Source of the DNA: Candidatus Bathyarchaeota archaeon
GTDB taxonomy: Archaea > Thermoproteota > Bathyarchaeia > 40CM-2-53-6
Assembly: GCA_005888635.1 (NCBI GenBank)
Contig: VBAW01000020.1
Span: forward strand, 1-52,113
DNA length: 52,113 bases
Reading direction: 5' to 3'
Shown piece after piece: positions 45,081 to 51,830 of the stretch (positions are counted from its first letter, which is position 1; each line of letters opens with the position of its first letter). Under the pieces are notes generated by a model that was not told the origin of the DNA, made no database searches, and saw only the letters and a program-made list of their open reading frames with translations. Made by a program: the position numbers and the translations under genes.

Positions 45081-45926
45081 TTGGAACGCTGTGCAGTATG
45101 CGGAGCAGAGGAATTCATCCCCTACGTCTGCCGATACTGCGGCCGCACCCACTGCGTCCTCCATCGCCTCCCTGAAAATCACGAATGCCCCAACATCCAG
45201 CAGGCCCGCGCCCCCAGACAGCCCATCGTACTAGAGCGGCGCCGTACCGGAACGACTCTAAAACTCATTCAATCTCCAAGGATGAACTTGATGCCGAGGC
45301 GCGAGCTGGTAGCGCTCAGCACGGCCTGGATCGTCCTTGCAGTAAGCTTCTCGACGAGATACATGTTCGCGTGGTTTGCCACTCCGATAGCCCTTCTCGA
45401 GGTGTTTCTCCTCAGCATGATTGTTATCGGTACGGGTTTCCTCGGCCATGAGTTAGCGCACAAGTTCACAGCGCAGAGATACGGCGCCTGGGCCGAGTTC
45501 AGACTGTGGACTATAGGAGCAATTATGACTCTCGTTTTTGCGGCCGTATCGCAGGGCACTTTTGTCTTCGCAGCCCCAGGCGCGGTCTACATCGCATCCC
45601 GATCCAGCTACATTGGTGACGCGATGGACAAAAAAACCAACGGCATCATTTCGCTCGTGGGACCCTTAGTCAACGTTGCTGCGGCCGGAGTCTTCGCGCT
45701 TGCCTACTTCACGCTTCCGGTAATCGGAATCAACGGAATAATCATTAATAGCCACAATTTTCTCCCATGGGCTATATTCATCAATCTCTGGCTGGGAGCC
45801 TTCAACATGATACCCTTCTTCATACTCGACGGGCAGAAAGTCCTGACCTGGAACCGAGCCATCTGGGCACTAGTCACGATTCCCCTATGGCTAGCAACCG
45901 CAGCAGCACTCATCCAATTATCCTAA
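45081..45926 (+). CDS. AN1 zinc finger fused to a site-2-protease (M50)
   Basis: Residues 1-40 form a complete AN1 finger: Cys pairs CAVC and CRYC, then C, H, H, C in THCVLHRLPENHEC. Residues about 75-281 are a membrane metalloprotease: HELAH near 127 binds zinc, and FFILDGQKV near 252 gives the third ligand Asp. Site-2 proteases cut transmembrane helices inside the bilayer to release regulators. The AN1 finger may recruit ubiquitin-like or unfolded partners. The start is TTG. The gene is convergent with the zinc-ribbon gene, with no gap. Confidence 0.85.
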   Translation: MERCAVCGAEEFIPYVCRYCGRTHCVLHRLPENHECPNIQQARAPRQPIVLERRRTGTTLKLIQSPRMNLMPRRELVALSTAWIVLAVSFSTRYMFAWFATPIALLEVFLLSMIVIGTGFLGHELAHKFTAQRYGAWAEFRLWTIGAIMTLVFAAVSQGTFVFAAPGAVYIASRSSYIGDAMDKKTNGIISLVGPLVNVAAAGVFALAYFTLPVIGINGIIINSHNFLPWAIFINLWLGAFNMIPFFILDGQKVLTWNRAIWALVTIPLWLATAAALIQLS

Positions 45927-46079
45927 CTAGTCTGACTTCCATCTCAAGACACTTTGACCAAAGAAACGGTACTCCTGGCCACATTTGGAACAGGCAACAT
46001 TGTACTCCTCCTCAGCCTTCACTTCCATCACGATCTCCTCTCCACAGTTGCAGACGAAAGAGACTTGATTCTCGGTCAT
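45927..46079 (-). CDS. Small zinc-ribbon protein, 50 residues
   Basis: Reading the minus strand from the ATG at 46079 gives 50 residues with a CNC pair near 10, a Glu-rich strand (EVKAEEEYNV) and CSKCGQ near 30, a CxC...CxxC zinc ribbon, ending at TAG 45927-45929. It begins 7 bp after the cbf5 stop on the same strand, so it is likely the last gene of that operon. The frame is too regular to be chance, but its function is unknown; similar small ribbons accompany translation genes in archaea. Confidence 0.72.
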   Translation of the reverse strand: MTENQVSFVCNCGEEIVMEVKAEEEYNVACSKCGQEYRFFGQSVLRWKSD

Positions 46080-46086
46080 TGAGAAG

Positions 46087-47122
46087 TCAACTCTGAGCTT
46101 TGACTGTGACGGTCTTCGTTTTCCATAAACGGGGATAGGTCTCAGCGGGCATTATGACTCTCACAGTTTTCGCGGCCAGGCCGTGATCCTCCTTCATCAT
46201 CTGTTCGCTCGACATGAGTGCCTTTGACAAGGCGACGAGCTCGTCCTTCAAAGTGAACAATGCGATCGGCATCTTTGGGACAATACCTTCACTGAGCCGG
46301 ACTATTCCGGGGACTGCCAGTTCTGCTCCGTGGCAGATTGAGCTGACCGTAGAATCACGGATGTAGACATGTGGGACATACTGGAAGGCTGACTCCATTG
46401 GTTTCACCATTCGTCTCGTTAGCATGTCTCTCTCCTTAGGGTTAGCCTCTGACAGTTGCATCAGGTCGTACAATGAGAATGATTCCTCTTCGGTAAAGCT
46501 TCCCGCCCGGGTCCGTCGAAGCTCACGCATATGCGCGCCAACTCCAAGCACCTCGCCAACGTCATAGACTAGTTTCCGAATGTATGTTCCTGCCTGACAT
46601 CCGACCCTGAACAGAATTTCGCGTCCATCCATCTCAACGTCTCGAATGTAGTAGATCCTCCTTTTTCTCACATCTCTCCTAACAGCAGCTCTAACAGGAG
46701 GTCTCTGAAGAATGTCCCCGACGAACTCTTCGAGCACTGCCTGGATTTTCTTCTCTTCCACGTCAGCGTGGAGCGCCATTAGGCAGACGTATTCTTTGCC
46801 GGTAAGTAGGAAGGCCTGGATTGTCTTTGTTGCGTCTTCAAGAGCTAGAGGAAGCACGCCTGTGACCATCGGATTGCTCCAACCTGGTGAAGGTCTCTAG
46901 AGTTCCGCCATGGCCGGCATGCTTCAGCCGCAACATTCGTTTGACCCAAGCTACAACCTCGTGGCTGGACGGCCCGGAGGGCTTGTCCAGGTTGATGAGT
47001 CCAAAACGAAGATGCTGATCGAGAGGCCTCTTCGTCGGCGGACATCCTAGGGCTGGGTCGGTTTCCTCTTCAAGCTTGACCAGTAGCTTTCTCTGCTCTT
47101 CCCAGGGAGCCCGCTGAGACAC
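46087..47122 (-). CDS. cbf5: tRNA/rRNA pseudouridine synthase Cbf5, with mRNA intron
   Basis: Catalytic subunit of H/ACA ribonucleoproteins. The coding sequence is complement(join(46087..46874, 46897..47122)), 337 residues. Exon 1 reads [16 protein letters not shown] near 40 and KHAGHGGTL near 68; exon 2 continues as [17 protein letters not shown]. Only the join gives the conserved GGTLDPxxTG motif with the catalytic Asp, split across the junction. The C-terminus (about 255-335) is a PUA domain ending [10 protein letters not shown]. Reading without splicing shifts the frame and loses the catalytic Asp. It lies downstream of eL14, in the usual archaeal order. Confidence 0.92.
46875..46896 (-). 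other. 22-nt bulge-helix-bulge intron in cbf5 pre-mRNA
   Basis: On the minus strand the exon ends CTCT-AG and the intron ends GGAG-CA. CTCT pairs with GGAG (one wobble) as a four-pair central helix, with 3-nt bulges AG|A and CA|A on opposite strands. A five-pair inner stem GACCT/AGGTT closes a short loop. Cleavage after the second base of each bulge yields an in-frame GAT, the catalytic Asp codon. Such introns, removed by the tRNA splicing endonuclease, are known in cbf5 of Crenarchaeota. Confidence 0.9.
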
Positions 47123-47223
47123 TCATCATCTCCACTTCAACAGTGGAATCCGGCATCTCTTAAAGAATCTCAACTGAAGAACGGATGTTTGCAGATAGGA
47201 GATGAGTTCCAGCATGGAACTCG

Positions 47224-47520
47224 TCAGGCTGTTACGAGAACTTGTTTTGGAAGAACGGCTTCTTTGAAGGCTTCGGCCTTCTTTCCCTTGCCGATGGCCT
47301 TTGCCACATCCTCATCCGATGCTCCTTTCTTGATATCGATGGAGTCTTCTGTAGGTTCGAGGTGTTTCACATTTGTTCTTCGACGGCGAACGCCAGAGAT
47401 CTTCTGTGGTCCTGTAACCAGGACGAAGTTCTTGTCAATCACGTCAACAATGACGCATTTCTGTCCCGTTTCCCGACCGTTGACTTTCACGCAGACGCGT
47501 CCGACTTCGATGGTGGGCAT
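47224..47520 (-). CDS. rpl14e: Ribosomal protein eL14
   Basis: A 98-residue large-subunit protein of archaea and eukaryotes. EVGRVCVKVNGRETGQKCVI near 5 (KOW-like) and VLVTGPQKISGVRRRRTN near 33 are typical. It lies between CMP kinase and cbf5 in the conserved order cmk-eL14-cbf5. Gaps of 101 bp to cbf5 and 40 bp from cmk fit one transcript. Confidence 0.94.
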   Translation of the reverse strand: MPTIEVGRVCVKVNGRETGQKCVIVDVIDKNFVLVTGPQKISGVRRRRTNVKHLEPTEDSIDIKKGASDEDVAKAIGKGKKAEAFKEAVLPKQVLVTA

Positions 47521-47560
47521 CGGGACAATCTTCCTAGGCTCTCGCGGTCGAAATCCTCAT

Positions 47561-48121
47561 TTAAGGTTTCGTCGATTTTCGCTGGGATTTCTTTGCTCTT
47601 CTAACCATCGCGGCCGCTGAAACGAGAACCTTGGCTGTGTCCTCAATCGAGCCGAGACTCGTATCAAGGATGAGATGATAGATGGAGCGATCCTCAACCT
47701 GAAACCCGTAGTGTCTGAGATACCTTTCTCGCTGGACAGATTCTCTCTGTTCCGTCTGCGCTCGAGCCTCTCGGAGGCCTACTTTGTCCCGCTTGGCAAT
47801 TCGTTCCAAACGGATGTCTTCGGGAGCGGTGAGGTAGATCCGTAAATCCGACCTGTCTTTCAGAATCCAGCCTGCGAGTTGACCGTCAATGACAACATTA
47901 CCCTTGTCCGCTTCAGCTATAGTTCGCTGATCAACCAGTTTGTCAATGGAAGGATCTTCCAGAGCCTTCTCTCCTAATTCCTCGAGAGAGATCTTCTTTT
48001 CCTTCGCGATTCGTCGAAACACCGCGCCCGCGGAAACATGCCGGATGCGTAAGGCATCGGCCAGTTGGGCTGCATACGTTGACTTGCCTGTGCCGTGCGG
48101 CCCACTGACGGTAATGATCAT
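47561..48121 (-). CDS. cmk: Cytidylate kinase (archaeal CMP kinase)
   Basis: Phosphorylates CMP and dCMP. The frame opens 20 codons further up, but ATG at 48121 begins MIITVSGPHGTGKST with the P-loop at once, as in archaeal homologues, and overlaps the eL34 stop by ATGA. Residues include HVSAGAVFRRIAKEKK near 29 and VIDGQLAGWIL near 77. The C-terminal end is Lys/Ser-rich. Confidence 0.92.
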   Translation of the reverse strand: MIITVSGPHGTGKSTYAAQLADALRIRHVSAGAVFRRIAKEKKISLEELGEKALEDPSIDKLVDQRTIAEADKGNVVIDGQLAGWILKDRSDLRIYLTAPEDIRLERIAKRDKVGLREARAQTEQRESVQRERYLRHYGFQVEDRSIYHLILDTSLGSIEDTAKVLVSAAAMVRRAKKSQRKSTKP

Positions 48122-48390
48122 GTTGAAACGCTGGAAGAACGGACGAGGGCTCGAACCTGCGTCGAGAGACAGTTCGGGCACAATACCCCTCCATACGGCC
48201 TTGATGGAGCGCGAGCGCTCCTCGAATATCTCAAAGGCTTAGAGGTTGGGACCCCATGTAGCTCCTTTCCACAGCGCGAACACTGTGCCTTCGCTGGGGC
48301 TCTTGGCTCAAAATGCAGAGTTCTCCTCCCTGAGGGTAACCTCACAGGCAACCTTCTTCGGCCGTGAGTCCTCTGATGCGGGTTGGTCAT
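48118..48390 (-). CDS. rpl34e: Ribosomal protein eL34
   Basis: A 90-residue protein with a CSRC...CPNC zinc ribbon (about residues 37-72) and a PSRPYGGVLCP stretch typical of eL34. It is coupled by ATGA to cmk downstream and overlaps the EMC3-like gene upstream by 4 bp. Confidence 0.92.
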   Translation of the reverse strand: MTNPHQRTHGRRRLPVRLPSGRRTLHFEPRAPAKAQCSRCGKELHGVPTSKPLRYSRSARAPSRPYGGVLCPNCLSTQVRALVRSSSVST

Positions 48391-48974
48391 TTCGTGTCTC
48401 CCGTTGTCGGTGCCATCGAGAATGCTGCTGAGACACCGAAGATTCTCGAGAGCGGAATGCTTATCGTAAATGAGCAGACGAGGTACCAGAAGAAGAGAGG
48501 CAATCCGGCCGCGACTCCAGTGCCGATGATTGTGGCGAAGGGAAACAAGAAGGGGGCGTAGGCCGTGTATGGAGTTGATGATAGGGCGTAGCCTAGCACT
48601 GCGTAAATCAGATAGAACGGGACGATCGTGATCGGATACGTTTTCAGCTGCTCAAGTGTAGCTCTAGAGCTCATTTTCATGACCGCCGATTGCCGCTTCA
48701 TCAGTTTGTCCAGCTGCTTTTCGTCTCCGTCTTTGCGGGCTTTTCTTACGGCGTTCATCCAGTTCATATATTCTCGTCTGTAGCTTGCGACCATCTTGTA
48801 GTTCACCAGGAACCGGTTAGCTAGCATCGCAATAAGGGAGAGAATAAGGGCGGCTGAAAGAACAATGAAAGCTGAGAGGGGTGCACAGGATGGAGCTGGT
48901 GAGATATGGTTTGGGTTGCAGAGGTTCTGAACGGGACCGCCGAGGAAGTGGATGATATCGTCTATGAAGCTCAA
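48387..48974 (-). CDS. EMC3/TMCO1-like membrane insertase (DUF106)
   Basis: A 195-residue protein of the archaeal Oxa1/YidC superfamily. A short outside N-terminus is followed by TM1 (about 34-53), a charged cytoplasmic coiled hairpin (about 60-105; EYMNWMNAVRKARKDGDEKQ) and further helices (about 108-130, 140-165, 170-185). The protein is thought to insert short-tailed membrane proteins. It sits next to SecY and adenylate kinase, its usual archaeal place. Confidence 0.88.
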   Translation of the reverse strand: MSFIDDIIHFLGGPVQNLCNPNHISPAPSCAPLSAFIVLSAALILSLIAMLANRFLVNYKMVASYRREYMNWMNAVRKARKDGDEKQLDKLMKRQSAVMKMSSRATLEQLKTYPITIVPFYLIYAVLGYALSSTPYTAYAPFLFPFATIIGTGVAAGLPLFFWYLVCSFTISIPLSRIFGVSAAFSMAPTTGDTK

Positions 48975-48975
48975 G

Positions 48976-49575
48976 CTAGCTACGCTTCTCGATAATCTTT
49001 AGGAGTTCCTCAGCCGATTGTCGCTGCTGGCCAGTTTGGTTCTGCAATATCTGAATCGGAACCCCAGCAAGGACAGCTATTGCGCTCGCCATATTCCTCG
49101 ACCATTGCAGATCCGCCTTGGCATCTTCCAGGTTCTGACTGTCACGGTAACGCGTGGTGTCGGCAGCTCTTCTTCGAGCGACCTCTTCCGGATCCGCTTC
49201 TATCAATATGATCATACTGGGATCTAAGGCTTCGAGCACCTTTCGTGGGGTCCCCGGCCATATGCCGTCGTTGGTTCTGACGAACATGTGAGTGTCGACG
49301 ACTAGGGTGGAGTTTCCTGGGGTCTTTGAAATCATTCGGGCGGCTTCTTCCTGTATCTTAGCTTGGAGGGAAATGTCCTCCTTGCGCATGTGGTCCCTGT
49401 GAATCTCTACCCCGCGGTTTTTGAAGAGTTCGTTCATGACGTTTCCAAAGTTGACGATCTTGAGCGGGACCTTCCTTTCCGTGGCCACAGCCTCTAGCTC
49501 TTGGAGGATTGTTGTCTTCCCGACCCCGGGTACGCCGGCGACTATGATTGTTGCCTGCAAGGCTTGGCCTCTCAC
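48976..49575 (-). CDS. adkA: Archaeal adenylate kinase (AdkA type)
   Basis: Balances AMP, ADP and ATP. The 199 residues include TIIVAGVPGVGKTT near 9 (P-loop), IVNFGNVMNELF near 40, a DHMRKED stretch near 60 and VVDTHMFVRTNDGIWPG near 92, typical of the archaeal family. It overlaps the secY stop by one base and lies one base upstream of the EMC3-like gene, in the standard order. Confidence 0.93.
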   Translation of the reverse strand: MRGQALQATIIVAGVPGVGKTTILQELEAVATERKVPLKIVNFGNVMNELFKNRGVEIHRDHMRKEDISLQAKIQEEAARMISKTPGNSTLVVDTHMFVRTNDGIWPGTPRKVLEALDPSMIILIEADPEEVARRRAADTTRYRDSQNLEDAKADLQWSRNMASAIAVLAGVPIQILQNQTGQQRQSAEELLKIIEKRS

Positions 49576-50948
49576 TATCCCAAGAGGCCTTTGGTTCCCG
49601 GGTATATCTCGGTAATTCTTTCTTTTACAAGAATTTCATAGTATTGCTGTATAATGCCTACGGTGAGCAGGATTCCTGTTCCCGTGCCGAAGGCACCGAG
49701 GAAGTCTGCACTGGCAGCTATTACTCCGATTGTGATTCCACCAATAACCGTGACTGCCGGGATATACCGGTCAAGGATCTGTCTGATGGTTGAGCCGGAT
49801 CTTCGGAATCCCTCGATTTGCATTCCCGAGTCGATGAGTTGTTTGGAGACTGTCTTCGAGTCCATTCCGCCGACTTCGACCCATGTTACGGCGAAGAATA
49901 CGCAGGCTAGAACGAATATGAGCATGTAGACTCCTGCTCTTATCGGGTCGCCCAGCACGACTCCCAGCGAACGGGGAGCGAACGTGTAGTATGCTAGGCC
50001 TTTGATTGGGATTAGTTGTCCGGTCTGTGGTTGGGACTGGTAGCATCCGGGGATTAGGCTTAGCCAGAAGTTTATTCCTGTGTTGGAGCATCCGGGGTTG
50101 TATCTGTTGAAGATGAGTTGGCCGATGAAGAATATGTTTCCGAAGAGGGCTGCTGCGAAGATTACGGGTATGTTTGATACGTAGAAGAATTTGATGGGGA
50201 ATCGTCCTCGGAATCCTCGATATCTAGCGTAGGAGACTGGTACTTCGACTCGCAGCCCGTTGAGGTAGATGACGATTAGAAACACTGCTATCGTTGTGAT
50301 GAATCCGAGCATGTCTGGAAGGTTGCCGCCTCTGTAGAGCGCGGCTTGCCATGATGTGAAACTGAGTGGACTGGCGAGTACTGGTCCTAGGGATTGAAAG
50401 AAGGCGATTATTCCTCCCAGGTATTTTCCGTCGGAGACGGGGGAGATGGGTCCGAGGCTGCTCCAGACTATTTGGAGGCAGACGCCTGCTGCGATGAAGA
50501 GGCTGATTCCGCTTCCGAAGCCCCATTTCTTCTGGAGCATTTCGTCTAGGAGGATTATGACTATTCCAGCGAATACGAGTTGTACTAGAATGAAGAATTC
50601 ATTCTGTAGGCTGGGCGGGATCGGTTGTCCCGCGGAATTTGTGACGTTGTATGCTCCTCCGAGTAGGAAGGCGAGTCCTTCGAATATGGTCATGAATACG
50701 GAGAGTACTTTGCTGGCTCCGGTGAAGAGGGCCCGGTCGCCTGGGTTGCTGAAGTCTACGTTGATCATTTTGGAGCCGGAGAGGACTTGGAGTATGAGTC
50801 CTGCTGTGACTATTGGTCCGATTCCTAGCTCAACAAGTGTGCCTCTCTGGCTTGCGAAGATAACTCGTAGGGGTCCGAAGGGATCGTTGATCCCTCCGGT
50901 GTGTGGGACGCCGTAGATCGGGGTCTCCGCCATTATGAGGTAGATCAC
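49575..50948 (-). CDS. secY: Preprotein translocase subunit SecY (N-terminus extends upstream)
   Basis: Channel of the Sec translocon. From a GTG at 50948 the frame gives 457 residues, beginning inside TM1 (IYLIMAETPIYG). The same frame is open to 51068 and reads RFIEIFRPLTRILPSVR and REVGFTEKLIWTALALV, the conserved SecY N-terminus, but these 41 codons have no ATG, GTG or TTG and are bounded by the uL15 stop TGA. The true start must be a rare codon, or the sequence is wrong there. The plug region, ten helices and the C-terminal ITEIYPGTKGLLG are normal. Confidence 0.92.
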   Translation of the reverse strand: MIYLIMAETPIYGVPHTGGINDPFGPLRVIFASQRGTLVELGIGPIVTAGLILQVLSGSKMINVDFSNPGDRALFTGASKVLSVFMTIFEGLAFLLGGAYNVTNSAGQPIPPSLQNEFFILVQLVFAGIVIILLDEMLQKKWGFGSGISLFIAAGVCLQIVWSSLGPISPVSDGKYLGGIIAFFQSLGPVLASPLSFTSWQAALYRGGNLPDMLGFITTIAVFLIVIYLNGLRVEVPVSYARYRGFRGRFPIKFFYVSNIPVIFAAALFGNIFFIGQLIFNRYNPGCSNTGINFWLSLIPGCYQSQPQTGQLIPIKGLAYYTFAPRSLGVVLGDPIRAGVYMLIFVLACVFFAVTWVEVGGMDSKTVSKQLIDSGMQIEGFRRSGSTIRQILDRYIPAVTVIGGITIGVIAASADFLGAFGTGTGILLTVGIIQQYYEILVKERITEIYPGTKGLLG

Positions 50949-51068
50949 TAGCGCTAGGGCTGTCCAGATCAGCTTCTCTGTGAACCCGACCTCTCGATCA
51001 GGGGGGCGGACACTGGGGAGAATGCGGGTTAGGGGTCTGAAGATTTCGATGAAGCGGACCGTTTGGAA

Positions 51069-51524
51069 TCAGCCTTCTTTACTGGCTTCGGCGGGTTTTG
51101 GGAGTACTACTTCGCCGCCTGCCTGGGATATCTTGCTGGCTGCTTTTTCAGTGCACTGTGCGACGATGATTCTGAGGGCTTGTGTGACTTTTCCGTTGCC
51201 TAGCAGTTTGGTGTAGCCTATCTGGCCGAGGTCAACTTCTATCCGGTTACCGGACGGTCTTGTCTTGCCCTGTTCGGATAGTGTCTGGAGGTTCTGGCTT
51301 AGCTGGTCTATGTTGATTGTTCGTTGGTGTTTTGGGTTGATGGGTGTGAAGCCTGTTTTTCCGATCTCCCAGCCGTAGCGTATGACGCTGCTCCAGCGGT
51401 GGCGTTTCCATCCGGCGTTGCCGTGTCCTCCTTGCATTCCGCTGTCTCGGTGTTGTCCGGATCGTCCCCAGCCGTGGCACCGGCTACCGCGTAATCGTCT
51501 TGTTTTTCTGCGCCGGGTGGCCAT
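51069..51524 (-). CDS. rpl15: Ribosomal protein uL15
   Basis: A 151-residue protein with the typical start RRRKTRRLRGSRCHGWG and GGHGNAGWKRH near 34, then GKTGFTPINPKHQ near 56 and the C-terminal ASKISQAGGEVVLP. It is at the head of the secY transcript. The usual upstream partners uL30 and uS5 are absent; a tRNA and an integrase frame lie there instead. Confidence 0.94.
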   Translation of the reverse strand: MATRRRKTRRLRGSRCHGWGRSGQHRDSGMQGGHGNAGWKRHRWSSVIRYGWEIGKTGFTPINPKHQRTINIDQLSQNLQTLSEQGKTRPSGNRIEVDLGQIGYTKLLGNGKVTQALRIIVAQCTEKAASKISQAGGEVVLPKPAEASKEG

Positions 51525-51686
51525 GGAGACATTGTTCCTGTTAGCTTGGATAAGTAGGGTTTGTGTGGGGTTCCGGGGCGGGGTTCAATTAAACATTGCC
51601 CGGTTTTGATGGGATTGGTTGATTGGCGAAAGCCAATTAGGGGCGTCGTTTGGGTTTGGGTCTTTGCGGGAGCGGGCCTGGTGTTT

Positions 51687-51829
51687 GCGGGAGTCCGCCT
51701 TGTTATGGGGGCGGCTCGTGTTGCCAAGCCAGGTCAAAGAGACCCGTCGACTGTAAGGGTCTTGGACGCGCAGGCCTGAGGCGCCTGTCCCGTAGGGGTT
51801 CGTGGGTTCAAATCCCACCTCCCGCACCA
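51687..51829 (+). tRNA. tRNA-Leu(GAG) with two introns
   Basis: GCGGGAG (51687-51693) pairs perfectly with CTCCCGC (51819-51825); A73 and an encoded CCA follow. Removing 51694-51720 (27 nt, between positions 7 and 8) and 51740-51767 (28 nt, D-arm) leaves an 85-nt class II tRNA with anticodon stem CAGGC/GCCTG, loop CTGAGGC (anticodon GAG at 51778-51780) and a 14-nt variable arm. Both introns show 3-nt bulges, a four-pair central helix (CGGG/CTCG and TCAA/TTGG) and a five-pair inner stem. A second GCGGGAG at 51666 is a less likely 5' end, as it gives no such fold. Confidence 0.88.
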
Positions 51830-51830
51830 T

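Noticed and set aside
51666-51672. Earlier copy of GCGGGAG as the tRNA-Leu(GAG) 5' end
   Set aside because: Using it would give an intron without a bulge-helix-bulge fold; the copy at 51687 gives an ideal fold and an 85-nt tRNA.
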